Made by a program: the position numbers and the translations under genes
Origin: an uncultured Bacteroidales bacterium
GTDB taxonomy: Bacteria; Bacteroidota; Bacteroidia; Bacteroidales; Paludibacteraceae
Reading direction: 5' to 3'
Assembly (NCBI GenBank): GCA_946186915.1
Contig: CAMHOY010000008.1
Coordinates: 1 to 64,000 of the forward strand
Length of the DNA: 64,000 nucleotides
Shown: piece by piece, positions 7,386 through 15,539 of the stretch
Layout: the number at the start of each line of letters is the position of its first letter
How positions within the stretch are numbered: position 1 is the stretch's first letter
Notes under the pieces: generated by a model
Databases searched by the model: none
The model's input: the letters and a program-made list of their open reading frames with translations, nothing else
What the model was told of the DNA's origin: nothing

Positions 7386-8501
7386 ATGAAACGGTTATTG
7401 ATTATATTGGCATTGGTGGGAGGATTTGCCTGTGGGCTTCCATTTGGAAACTTGGCTTGGGTGCAGGCTGAGGATTTGAGCGTGGCTGAAGGACAGGAAG
7501 AGAATTTGTGCGTGGTGAGTTATAACGTGGAGAATCTGTTTCATCCGAAGCATGATACGGTTTGGAAGCCTAACCCCGACCCTTCCCTAAAAGGAAGGGA
7601 GATTTTTATTGAGAAAGATGATTGGGAATGGACGCCGGAAGGGGAGCGGCGATGGAGTTATAGCCGGTATTACCGGAAAGTGGAGAATATCGCCCGTGTG
7701 CTGACGAATATAGGTGAGTGGGACGGAGTGGATATAGTGGGTCTGCAGGAAGTGGAGAACGCGTTGTGTGTCAGGCGTTTATGCAATACGTTGCGGCGCG
7801 GAGAATATGATTTTGTTCATTACGAGAGTCCTGATCCGCGAGGGATAGATGTTGCACTTATTTATAAGAAAGCACGGATTGATACCATCGCCACGAGGGC
7901 TATTCCGGTTAGAGGATTAGAGGTTAGAGGATTAGAGGTTAGTGGATTAAAGGATGAATTGATTACAAGGGATATTCTATACGTATGCGCGAAAATAAAG
8001 GCGAAAAGTAAAGGGTTAAAGGTTAATGGAGATACCATACATTTCTTTGTATGCCATTTGCCGAGTCAGCGTGGCGGAAAAGCAGAGAGCGAGTGGAAGC
8101 GGAAAGCGGCCAAGCAGGTGTTGCAACAAGCAGTAGATTCGGTTTATGGAATAGATCCGGAGGCAAAGATTGTTGTGATGGGCGATATGAACAGCGAGCC
8201 GGTAGAGGATATAAGGGGTATGAGAAACAGGATGAAAGAGTTAAAGAATGAAAGAGTTAAAGAGTTAAAGAATGAAAGAGGCACGCACAAGTACCAGGGT
8301 CGATGGAGTTGTCTGGATCAGTTTTACACTTCTCCGGCCTTGGATAGTATCAGCGAAGTGAAGATATACAACGCCGCCTGGATTCAAGAACCGGATAAGA
8401 AATATCTGGACTTGAAGCCCAAGCGGACGTTTAACGGTTATCGCTATCAGAAAGATGGTTTTTCGGACCACCTGCCGATAGTGCTTAAAGTTTTGCTTTG
8501 A
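7386..8501 (+). CDS. Exported endonuclease/exonuclease/phosphatase-family protein
   Basis: This 371-aa protein begins with a signal peptide (MKRLLIILALVGGFACG). The EEP (DNase I-like) fold follows: VVSYNVENLF holds the metal-binding Asn, VGLQEVEN the metal-binding Glu, VMGDMNSEP the Asp/Asn pair and DGFSDHLPIV the terminal Asp-His. Members cut DNA or hydrolyse phosphoesters; specificity cannot be told here. The coding sequence is unusually loaded with repeats: a 34-bp palindromic repeat near residues 61-72, a VRGLE-type tract near 175-190 and an ELKNER duplication near 282-298, all in frame. Its 3' end overlaps the convergent TonB-receptor gene by 17 bp. Confidence 0.88.
   Translation: MKRLLIILALVGGFACGLPFGNLAWVQAEDLSVAEGQEENLCVVSYNVENLFHPKHDTVWKPNPDPSLKGREIFIEKDDWEWTPEGERRWSYSRYYRKVENIARVLTNIGEWDGVDIVGLQEVENALCVRRLCNTLRRGEYDFVHYESPDPRGIDVALIYKKARIDTIATRAIPVRGLEVRGLEVSGLKDELITRDILYVCAKIKAKSKGLKVNGDTIHFFVCHLPSQRGGKAESEWKRKAAKQVLQQAVDSVYGIDPEAKIVVMGDMNSEPVEDIRGMRNRMKELKNERVKELKNERGTHKYQGRWSCLDQFYTSPALDSISEVKIYNAAWIQEPDKKYLDLKPKRTFNGYRYQKDGFSDHLPIVLKVLL
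7568..7601 (+). repeat. 34-bp palindromic repeat, inside the EEP gene
   Basis: CCCTTCC (7580-7586) and GGAAGGG (7593-7599) form a hairpin; the left flank is GCCTAACCCCGA. It is identical base for base to 9013-9046. Here it encodes PNPDPSLKGRE in frame. Confidence 0.85.
7908..7952 (+). repeat. Word-repeat tract (GGTTAGAGGATTAGA type) in the EEP gene
   Basis: About three to four imperfect copies of a 7-8 bp word built on TTAGAGG stand in tandem. They encode VRGLEVRGLEVSGL in frame. Similar words occur between genes elsewhere in the window. Confidence 0.75.
8229..8282 (+). repeat. Word-repeat tract (GAAAGAGTTAAAGA type) in the EEP gene
   Basis: Imperfect tandem copies of a word built on AAAGAGTTAAAGAATG encode ELKNERVKELKNER, an exact in-frame peptide duplication. 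Confidence 0.75.
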
Positions 8502-10629
8502 TGCTTATTTTTGCCCACGCGCCGGGTTGGAGGATACCGCCGTAGTCGTAATAGCGTGTATTGGTTATGTTGGTGCAGTCGGCAGCGATGCGTAGGTATT
8601 TGTTTTGCCAGAAAAGCGAACCGTCGAAGAGCCATACAGGCTGATAATCGTTCACTTGTCCTTCGGCATCATTATACTGTCCTTCGCGTTTCTGGAAGCG
8701 GATTGTCCAAGAGGCACCGAATCCTTTATAGATGCCGTGCTCGAGATGAATGACAAGTTTATGGCTCAAATAATCCAAGTAGCGCGAACCGGCTTGTTTG
8801 AGATCCAAATCGAGATAGGTATAAGCGTAATCAACCGAGAGACAACGCAGCCATTCGTTGAGTTGATAAGCGACCGATATTTCCACTCCCGTTGCGTTGA
8901 CCTGTTGCTGGTTCCCGGCATGGAAAGGTCGCTTGGTATCTTCTGCGACATAGACCCAATCGATTATATTCTTTCCCCAACGATAGTACCAATCAGCGGA
9001 CCAAGAAAAGGAGCCTAACCCCGACCCTTCCCTAAAAGGAAGGGAGGAAAGGTTTCCCTTATAGCCGATGGAGAGCAGCCATGCTTCTTCGGGTTTGAGG
9101 TTACGGTTTCCGAGTTGGTTTCCGGCGTTGTAGTACAGGTCCGTGAAGGTCGGCATACGGAGTGAACGGTTGGCATTCGCATATAATGTACCGGCTTTCT
9201 TAAATTCATAGCCTATGTTTGCTCCTCCTCCGAGGTGATGTCCGAAACGCGTGTTATACGTGCCGTTGATGCCGACAGAAGCGGACAGGCCTGCATAATA
9301 AAAAGTCTGCTCGGCATAGTAGTTGGTATGAAAGCGGTTTCCTCCTTTAACGAGATCGAGCACCCGCACTTCGGATAGCGGAAATCCTTCTACATTAGGA
9401 ACCTGGCCATTGGGATTGATTGTATCGCCGAGGTTGGTTGAGTGCATGTTTTCGTTCCGGACGCTTACACCAAAAGAAGTGGTTCCTATGCGGGAGGCAT
9501 AACCGGCGGAGAGTGCCGCTGAGGCTGTTTGTGCGAAATGGAAATTGCCATAGAGTCGGTGTCCGCGATGCCATTCATAGCGGTCATAGTTAGCCCGATA
9601 GGCAGCCTGAGCTTCCAGGTGCCATGCTCCCCAACGATGGTTATACTTGGCGGAACCGAAGGCAGTACGCGTAGCGTCAAACTGATCTTGGGACCCGAAG
9701 CCATAGCCCATCCCCAGTCCTGCATCCTTCCATTGTGCTCCGGCTTGTACATCGAGTCCTTCCCAGCGCGTCTGAAAATAGATGTTCGCCAATTGAAAAT
9801 CGGAGTTTCGGCAAGCCGTTGCTTCTTTCTGAGTCGGGTTGGGCGCATAATATCCTTCTGCGCGGCTGTATTCGGCAGAGAGATTAAAGGTTAAAGGCGA
9901 ATGGTTACCGGCTAAAGGAACTTGCCAAGAAGCCGCCATTTCGGGATTGACCAGGCCGTTCATTCCGGCGGTGAGTTTGAGGGCTATCCCCTGTGTATGC
10001 CTTGTGACTATATTGACAGCTCCGGAGAAGGCACCATGTAGATTAGCGGACGTACCCTGCATCACTTCAACGCGCTCAATCATTTCCGTAGAAACGGGGA
10101 TGTTAAGCGCATAATGTCCGGTATGAAAATCGGACAGTGGAATGCCGTTAAGAAGGACCAAGACCTGATCGAATGTCCCTCCGCGCATGCTTATATCGGC
10201 CTGCGCGCCATTAGCGCCTCTTGTACGTACATCCACCCCGGGCAGATATTGCAAAATATCCGCGACAGTCTGAACGGGCAGAGCCTCTATTTCGGCATGG
10301 GATACCTGCGTGATCAGCCGGTAGGCTTCCGATTGAACTTCAGCTTTGTGAGAAACTACCAACACCTCCTGAAGACTAAGTTGTCGGGCTTCTAATGGAA
10401 GTGAATCCTTGGGGACGCCATCATCGGCTTCCATCGCGGCGATGCCTGAGAAAAGCAGCAGAGCCGAGACGGCTATAGATTTACCGCTTTTGAGCATCTC
10501 CAAATCCGTCATATACGCCGCCACATGTCCGATCGTCACCTCGCGGTGAAGAGAACGGAAGGCAGCATAGGCCTTGTGGCTGAACTGACGGAAACGGATT
10601 CTTAGTTGAATAAGAATTTTTTTAAACAT
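8485..10629 (-). CDS. TonB-dependent outer-membrane receptor
   Basis: This 714-aa protein has an unusually long N-terminus (residues 1-60) before the signal-type segment SIAVSALLLFSGIAAM, a form seen in other Bacteroidales receptors. The plug domain holds ISMRGGTFDQVLVLLNGIPL and ERVEVMQGTSANLHGAFSGAVNIV (broken here by a few variable residues). The 22-strand barrel ends ITNTRYYDYGGILQPGAWA plus KISIKAKL. It is the siderophore/cobalamin (BtuB-like) class rather than SusC; the ligand is not determinable. A palindromic repeat adds SLPFREGSGLG near residues 527-538, probably in an extracellular loop. nadA ends 2 bp upstream of its start, so the two are co-transcribed. Confidence 0.88.
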   Translation of the reverse strand: MFKKILIQLRIRFRQFSHKAYAAFRSLHREVTIGHVAAYMTDLEMLKSGKSIAVSALLLFSGIAAMEADDGVPKDSLPLEARQLSLQEVLVVSHKAEVQSEAYRLITQVSHAEIEALPVQTVADILQYLPGVDVRTRGANGAQADISMRGGTFDQVLVLLNGIPLSDFHTGHYALNIPVSTEMIERVEVMQGTSANLHGAFSGAVNIVTRHTQGIALKLTAGMNGLVNPEMAASWQVPLAGNHSPLTFNLSAEYSRAEGYYAPNPTQKEATACRNSDFQLANIYFQTRWEGLDVQAGAQWKDAGLGMGYGFGSQDQFDATRTAFGSAKYNHRWGAWHLEAQAAYRANYDRYEWHRGHRLYGNFHFAQTASAALSAGYASRIGTTSFGVSVRNENMHSTNLGDTINPNGQVPNVEGFPLSEVRVLDLVKGGNRFHTNYYAEQTFYYAGLSASVGINGTYNTRFGHHLGGGANIGYEFKKAGTLYANANRSLRMPTFTDLYYNAGNQLGNRNLKPEEAWLLSIGYKGNLSSLPFREGSGLGSFSWSADWYYRWGKNIIDWVYVAEDTKRPFHAGNQQQVNATGVEISVAYQLNEWLRCLSVDYAYTYLDLDLKQAGSRYLDYLSHKLVIHLEHGIYKGFGASWTIRFQKREGQYNDAEGQVNDYQPVWLFDGSLFWQNKYLRIAADCTNITNTRYYDYGGILQPGAWAKISIKAKL
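9013..9046. repeat. 34-bp palindromic repeat, inside the TonB-receptor gene
   Basis: It is identical to 7568-7601, but read here on the opposite strand of the host gene, where it encodes SLPFREGSGLG in frame. Confidence 0.85.
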
Positions 10630-10631
10630 AA

Positions 10632-11612
10632 TTATTTACTCATCTCCAACATCTTACTAATGGAAGAGATGGCTTTCGATGCAGTCTCTTTCGGTACCCG
10701 GATCTCGGGTGTTTCGCGTAGGAGACAGTTATACACTTTCTCAAGCGTGTTCATGCGCATGTACTCGCACTCGTTGCAACTACATCCTACTCCTTCCGTC
10801 ACTTCCGGCGGCACAGGAATAAACTCTTTATCCGGACAAGCGCGCTGCATTTCGAAGAGAATGCCTGATTCGGTAGCGATAATAAAACGCTTCGCGGGAG
10901 ATTTGATGGTATGTTCGAGTAATGCTTTGGTAGAACCGATTACATCGCTCTGCGCGAGGATAGGCGCTTTGCACTCCGGGTGCGCCAGCACTTCTACTCC
11001 GGGGTTTTGGGCTTTGAGTTGTAAAAGGGCTTCCAGCGAAAAACGGCTGTGTACGTGGCAGGCGCCGTTCCAGAGAATCATATTACGTCCTGTGACAGAA
11101 TTGATATAGGAACCGAGGTTATGATCCGGTCCGAAGATGATTTTCGCGTCTTTAGGCAACTGATCTACTATCTTCCTGGCATTGGACGAAGTGACCACTA
11201 CATCGGTCAAAGCCTTCACTTCGGCGGTTGTATTGACGTACGAAACAACAATAGGGCCTACCCCCGACCCCTCCCTAAAGGGAAGGGAGTTTTTATAATC
11301 TTCTATAAATTTTTTAAGATCCTCGGCTTTACAGCTATCCGCGAGCGAACAACCGGCATTCATATCGGGAATGAGGACTTTTTTATCCGGACAGAGGATC
11401 TTCATCGTCTCTCCCATAAAATGCACGCCACACATTACTAATATATCCGCCTGCACGCGCGTAGCCTGTTGTGCCAACGCGAGTGAATCACCAATGAAGT
11501 CCGCTATCTCCTGAATCTCCGGCCGCGTATAATAGTGTGCGAATATTACGGCATTCTTTTCACGGGCTAAGGATTTAATTTTATTTATATATTCTTTCTT
11601 TTCTAAATCCAT
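10632..11612 (-). CDS. nadA: Quinolinate synthase NadA
   Basis: This 326-aa [4Fe-4S] enzyme condenses iminoaspartate with dihydroxyacetone phosphate to quinolinate in NAD synthesis. The three cluster cysteines are visible: C61 in VMCGVHFMGET, the one in WNGACHVHSRF, and the last in GCSCNECEYM. AHYYTRPEIQEIADFIGDS is the usual substrate-site start. A palindromic repeat inserts NSLPFREGSGVGP near residues 108-119, in the linker after KKFIEDYK, where other NadA proteins have a short variable loop. No nadB or nadC is nearby. The gene is first of a pair with the TonB receptor. No clear -7 box was found upstream. Confidence 0.95.
   Translation of the reverse strand: MDLEKKEYINKIKSLAREKNAVIFAHYYTRPEIQEIADFIGDSLALAQQATRVQADILVMCGVHFMGETMKILCPDKKVLIPDMNAGCSLADSCKAEDLKKFIEDYKNSLPFREGSGVGPIVVSYVNTTAEVKALTDVVVTSSNARKIVDQLPKDAKIIFGPDHNLGSYINSVTGRNMILWNGACHVHSRFSLEALLQLKAQNPGVEVLAHPECKAPILAQSDVIGSTKALLEHTIKSPAKRFIIATESGILFEMQRACPDKEFIPVPPEVTEGVGCSCNECEYMRMNTLEKVYNCLLRETPEIRVPKETASKAISSISKMLEMSK
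11256..11289. repeat. Palindromic repeat, variant copy inside nadA
   Basis: It has the same 34-bp layout as 7568-7601 with three or four substitutions. It encodes NSLPFREGSGVGP on the minus strand. Confidence 0.8.
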
Positions 11613-11772
11613 GAATATGAATAGGTGTTAAAATTGTAAATAATTTTTCTAATTAATTGAAATATACTGTTTTAATTTTAAAAATAGAAGTTATCTGATT
11701 GTTTTATGATTTGACAAATGCAACGTGGAACAAGTTTTACACTGTGTATCAAACCGATTGTTAACAATATGT

Positions 11773-12723
11773 TTATAACCACTTTTTTAATCTGAAAATC
11801 AGCAAGATAACCACAACCGACATAATCATCAGTCCGAGCGCAAAGAGATAACCGAGTTTCCAATGCAGTTCCGGCATGAAGTCGAAGTTCATTCCGTATA
11901 GGCTACCGATGAGGGTAGGCGGCAGGAAGATGATATTGATGACCGTGAAGATTTTGATTATGCGGTTCTGCTCGATGTTAACCAAACCAAGGAAGGTATC
12001 CTGGAGGTAGTCCAGACGGTCAAAACCGAAACGTGTGTAGTCAAAGAGCGAGTTGATATCCTTGATGATCATCGTCAGACGCGGATAGAGTTCTTCGGGG
12101 AAGAAGTCGCATTTGAGGATGTTGGAGATAACTCGCTGTTTATCCATGATGTTTTGACGGATGATGGTTACTTTTTCTTGCAAGTCCTTGATTTGTACGA
12201 GCAAATCTTCATTGACATGATCCGACTCGGCATTAATTTGTTGGGAGAGTTCGGTAATCATATCGGTGGTATCCTCAATCAAGTCGGCATCCTTTTCGAC
12301 TCGCGTCTCGAAGAGCGCCACTAGTACATGATAGCCCGTCGGGAAATTACGGGTGTTCACAAAGAGTTTTTTAAATGTCTCGTTGAACGTGTCGAGTTCG
12401 TTATCGCGAATAGAGACGAGGATGGAGTTTTTGATGATAAAGTTCACCGGTTCCATCTCAAAGTTATTCTTCAGGAAGTTGGAGTTGGCGACTATCGAAT
12501 CGTCCGTCTGTATATAACGGGACGAGAGCTCGATCTCTTCCATCTCTTCATCTTCCTGGATATCGATTTTGAGGAATCCCTCGAGTGTATCCTCTGTCTT
12601 ATCGGAAACATCGAGCAGATCAATCCAGATGATATCTTTCTTGTCGATCTCTTTGAGTGCGGAGATAGCGCGTGCTACTTTTATTTTCTCCTTATCTTTA
12701 TAGAATATCTTGATTTCAGACAT
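11773..12723 (-). CDS. corA: CorA-type magnesium transporter
   Basis: This 316-aa protein has a large acidic, helical cytoplasmic domain and two C-terminal membrane helices (about 255-275 and 290-312). The signature YGMNF follows the first helix, and basic RLKKWL ends the protein. CorA forms a pentameric Mg channel gated by Mg bound to the cytoplasmic domain; Co and Ni can also pass. Length and the GMN motif fit well. The start overlaps the end of rsmA by 8 nt, so both come from the rsmA promoter. The 160 bp between corA and nadA are AT-rich and hold nothing I can name. Confidence 0.92.
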   Translation of the reverse strand: MSEIKIFYKDKEKIKVARAISALKEIDKKDIIWIDLLDVSDKTEDTLEGFLKIDIQEDEEMEEIELSSRYIQTDDSIVANSNFLKNNFEMEPVNFIIKNSILVSIRDNELDTFNETFKKLFVNTRNFPTGYHVLVALFETRVEKDADLIEDTTDMITELSQQINAESDHVNEDLLVQIKDLQEKVTIIRQNIMDKQRVISNILKCDFFPEELYPRLTMIIKDINSLFDYTRFGFDRLDYLQDTFLGLVNIEQNRIIKIFTVINIIFLPPTLIGSLYGMNFDFMPELHWKLGYLFALGLMIMSVVVILLIFRLKKWL

Positions 12724-13486
12724 GATTTTTTTCTATTAAAGCGGTTAATTCAATAAATTGTTCAACAGTCAGCTGTTCGGGGCGCATTGTAAATATTTTC
12801 TCTTCGAGGATGGGGTTACCCTTTCCTACCAGCTGTTGAAGAGAATTGCGCATCTGTTTTCGTCGCTGGTTGAAGGCGGTTTTGACGACCGTCTTAAAGA
12901 GCGCTTCGTCACAGTCCAACCGTCGTCGTCGGTTTCGGGTCATACGTATGACGGCGGATTTGACTTTAGGCGGAGGGTTGAACACATACTCATCTACTGT
13001 AAACAAGTATTCTATGTCATAATAGGCTTGGAGTAGTACGGAGAGAATGCCGTAGGCTTTCTTGCCGGGTTTGGAGGCAATCCGCTCGGCTACTTCTTTC
13101 TGGATCATACCCGAGCAAACAGGAATGCGGTCCTTGTACTCCAGCACTTTGAAGAAAATCTGCGAGGAGATGTTATAGGGATAATTGCCGATGACGTTGA
13201 ATTCGCCCTCCGGCACAATGGTATTCAGGTCTATTTTAAGGAAGTCTCCTTCAACGAGATGGAGTTCGGGGTACCATTCTTTGAGATAGGCTACCGACTC
13301 GCGGTCTATCTCGATGGCCGTGAGCTGAACATTAGAATTTTTTAAGAGGAACTGGGTTAAAACGCCCATACCCGGTCCGATTTCTATTGTCCGGCCCGAG
13401 GTGATGGTCTCAGCAATTCTGCGGGCGACGTTCAGGTCCGTCAAGAAGTGCTGCCCCAGAAATTTTTTGGCATGTACTTGTTGCAT
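12716..13486 (-). CDS. rsmA: 16S rRNA (adenine1518-N6/adenine1519-N6)-dimethyltransferase
   Basis: This 256-aa SAM-dependent methyltransferase dimethylates two adjacent adenines near the 3' end of 16S rRNA late in 30S assembly. HAKKFLGQHFLTD is the family start. IEIGPGMGVLTQFLL is the SAM loop and NVIGNYPYNISSQIFFK contains the catalytic N-(I/L)-P-Y motif (NYPY). VFNPPPKVKSAVIRM and AFNQRRKQMRNSL follow in the usual order. Length is normal. It leads the rsmA-corA pair behind a promoter at 13583-13614 and is divergent from the GtrA gene. Confidence 0.97.
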   Translation of the reverse strand: MQQVHAKKFLGQHFLTDLNVARRIAETITSGRTIEIGPGMGVLTQFLLKNSNVQLTAIEIDRESVAYLKEWYPELHLVEGDFLKIDLNTIVPEGEFNVIGNYPYNISSQIFFKVLEYKDRIPVCSGMIQKEVAERIASKPGKKAYGILSVLLQAYYDIEYLFTVDEYVFNPPPKVKSAVIRMTRNRRRRLDCDEALFKTVVKTAFNQRRKQMRNSLQQLVGKGNPILEEKIFTMRPEQLTVEQFIELTALIEKNHV

Positions 13487-13582
13487 TATCCGTGTGATAG
13501 TCGTCCATAGATGGTGTTAATTTAGTTAAACTTTCCCCGATAAAATATTTGTATAGGGGACCCTTCCGGGCTTTTGCGGCTG

Positions 13583-13614
13583 CAAAAGTACTGCTTTTTT
13601 TTGAAATGACCAAA
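13583..13614 (-). promoter_or_regulatory. Promoter for rsmA-corA
   Basis: On the minus strand TACTTTTG lies at 13590-13583 and a TTGG-type -33 box at 13614-13611, 20 bp apart. The leader is about 90 nt. Confidence 0.7.
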
Positions 13615-13630
13615 TTTTTGAGTAAAAAAC

Positions 13631-13661
13631 TTGCATAATTGAGAAAAAAGCAGTACTTTTG
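13631..13661 (+). promoter_or_regulatory. Promoter for the GtrA-like gene
   Basis: -33 TTGC is at 13631-13634 and TACTTTTG at 13654-13661, 19 bp apart. It ends 8 bp before ATG 13670, so the message would start almost at the start codon. Confidence 0.75.
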
Positions 13662-13669
13662 TGCTCGAT

Positions 13670-14173
13670 ATGAATAGATTAGCTTCGTTAATAACGAAAA
13701 TAATTGACTTTTTTTATGTGCCTTTCCGGAAGATTATGCCGGAACAGGTTTTCCGTTATGCGGCGTGCGGCGGCGGGAACATGGTATTGGATTGGGTATT
13801 GTATTTTTTGATTTATAACTTTGTTATCGGCCATGATTTGGTATATTTCCAATTACCGCTTACCACTTACCACTTATGCCTCACCCCGCATATTGCGACT
13901 TTGTGTATCGTTTTTCCGATCACGTTGTTTACGGGTTTTTGGTTGCAGAAATACGTGACTTTCACGCAATCGGATTTGCACGGTGCGCGTCAGTTGATGC
14001 GGTATATAACGATTGTTGCTATCAACCTGGCGGTGAACTATTTCGGGCTCAAACTCTGTGTGGAAGTATGGGGTTGGTATCCGACGCCGAGTAAGATGAT
14101 CATTACGGTCATAACGGTGGTAATCAGTTATTTCGGGCAGAAATATTACTCATTTCGCGTGAAAAAAAAATAG
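13670..14173 (+). CDS. GtrA-like membrane protein
   Basis: This 167-aa protein has four hydrophobic segments and the family opening EQVFRYAACGGGNMVLDWVLYF (first part at residues 25-40). WLQKYVTFTQSD and FGQKYYSFRVKKK, the two conserved aromatic/basic motifs, are present. GtrA proteins are thought to flip or carry polyprenyl-linked sugars for cell-surface glycan decoration. A word-repeat tract encodes LTTYHLCLTP at about 62-71. If translation begins at ATG 13670 the leader is 2-5 nt; ATG 13736 (MPEQVF) is the alternative and would leave a perfect palindrome TTCGTTAATAACGAA (13684-13698) in the leader. Confidence 0.8.
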   Translation: MNRLASLITKIIDFFYVPFRKIMPEQVFRYAACGGGNMVLDWVLYFLIYNFVIGHDLVYFQLPLTTYHLCLTPHIATLCIVFPITLFTGFWLQKYVTFTQSDLHGARQLMRYITIVAINLAVNYFGLKLCVEVWGWYPTPSKMIITVITVVISYFGQKYYSFRVKKK

Positions 14174-14174
14174 T

Positions 14175-14213
14175 AATTTCGGCACGCCCCACAAGTGGGT
14201 TCCCTCCGAAATT
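14175..14213 (+). terminator. Two-tier hairpin after the GtrA-like gene
   Basis: AATTTCGG (14175-14182) pairs with CCGAAATT (14206-14213) around an inner CCCAC/GTGGG stem. There is no long T run, so it may protect an mRNA end rather than terminate alone. Confidence 0.5.
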
Positions 14214-14215
14214 AG

Positions 14216-14242
14216 TTCTTAGCCACAAGGGCACGATTATCT
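14216..14242 (-). repeat. 27-bp dispersed repeat, reverse copy
   Basis: Its reverse complement matches 7093-7119 at 25 of 27 positions. It lies right after the hairpin at 14175-14213. Confidence 0.6.
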
Positions 14243-14314
14243 CGCATCTTTGTGCGAACAACAAGCTTTTGTCCATAAAATATAAATAAATTTACATTTT
14301 ATTTGCCAAAACCC

Positions 14315-14345
14315 TTGTATATTTCAAATTTTTGTAGTAATTTTG
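14315..14345 (+). promoter_or_regulatory. Promoter for the isomerase-like gene
   Basis: -33 TTGT(ATATTTCA) is at 14315-14318 and TAATTTTG at 14338-14345, 19 bp apart. The leader is about 35 nt. Confidence 0.75.
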
Positions 14346-14385
14346 CAGCGCAATTTGTAACAATACTAACAAACAACATACAGCC

Positions 14386-15474
14386 ATGTTATACACATTA
14401 TGCTCTCACCTCCATACTGAGGTGTCCGGGATGCCCTTCAAGATTTCGGATTCTTTTATCGAAGAAAATCAAGTAATAGCCGTTCTGTCGGGTGGAACCG
14501 AGGCGCAGTTTGTGGATTTGATCCGCGAGAAGAAAATAGACCTGAAGCGTCCTATTTATCTGATGGTGAGCGAGTTCAGCAACTCGCTTCCTGCCGCCTT
14601 GGAGATATTGAGTTTCATCCGTCAGCGTAATGGTTTGGCGAAGATTATGATGCATGAGAACGACACTATTTTCCCGGACCCGAGTGAGACGGATTCGTTG
14701 ACTCGTACGCCGCTGGAGAAAGTGCTTCATAATGACCGGATATTGCGTCTGGGTGTGATAGGTGCGTCTTCGGACTGGTTGATAGCGTCGAGTGTGGATT
14801 ATAAGGAAGTGTTGCGCGCGATGAACTGCCAACTGATAGATATCCCGTTCACGGAGGTATCGAGTCTGGGCGAGGTAGATCCGGGCATGAAGGGTGCTGA
14901 AGCCATCTACGAGCGCTTGAAAGAGATAATCAAAAAGAACCAGCTGGATGGTATTACTATTCGTTGTTTCGATCTCTTCAAGACCATCAAGAACACGGGT
15001 TGTCTGGCTATCAGCAAGTTGAATGACGAAGGTATTCCGGCGGGTTGCGAGGGTGATATCCCGGTATTGCTGACGATGATTGCTTGTAAGAAACTGACGG
15101 GTGAGCCGGCATGGATGGCTAACCCCGCACGTATCCAGCCGGACGGGCAGATTCTGTTGGCAAAATGTACGATAGCGCTTAGTATGACCGAGAAGCATGA
15201 GTTCACTACACATTTCGAGTCAGGTATAGGTGTAGCCATTCATGGTGAGGTGCCGGCAGGCGATTATACCTTGGTGAAACTGAGCCATGATATGCAGCGC
15301 TTGTTGGCTGTAAATGTGGAGGTTACGCATTGCCAGTATGAGAAAAATCTTTGCCGCACGCAGGTATGGATTCAATCGACACCGATTGTGAGCCAGTATC
15401 TGTTGACTTCGCCGATTGCTAACCACCACGTGTTGATCAAGGGTCATCATGCGGCAAAATTCTGGCGTGAATAA
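14386..15474 (+). CDS. L-fucose/L-arabinose isomerase-fold protein, substrate unknown
   Basis: This 362-aa cytoplasmic protein has no signal peptide. The middle (IDIPFTEVSSLGEVD, DGITIRCFDLFK, EGIPAGCEGDIPVLLTM) recalls the fucose/arabinose isomerase fold, where a Glu and an Asp bind the metal; EGDIP fits that position. The C-terminal part has GHHAAKFWRE, close to how fucose-isomerase-like proteins end. Length is shorter than true FucI (about 590 aa). It lies just before class II fructose-bisphosphate aldolase, which would fit sugar breakdown, but the substrate is not shown. The gene has its own promoter. Confidence 0.6.
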   Translation: MLYTLCSHLHTEVSGMPFKISDSFIEENQVIAVLSGGTEAQFVDLIREKKIDLKRPIYLMVSEFSNSLPAALEILSFIRQRNGLAKIMMHENDTIFPDPSETDSLTRTPLEKVLHNDRILRLGVIGASSDWLIASSVDYKEVLRAMNCQLIDIPFTEVSSLGEVDPGMKGAEAIYERLKEIIKKNQLDGITIRCFDLFKTIKNTGCLAISKLNDEGIPAGCEGDIPVLLTMIACKKLTGEPAWMANPARIQPDGQILLAKCTIALSMTEKHEFTTHFESGIGVAIHGEVPAGDYTLVKLSHDMQRLLAVNVEVTHCQYEKNLCRTQVWIQSTPIVSQYLLTSPIANHHVLIKGHHAAKFWRE

Positions 15475-15539
15475 AGAGTGAAAGAATGAAAGAATTAATG
15501 ACAAAATAAAAAAATAAAAAAATAAAATTTAGTAGAATT

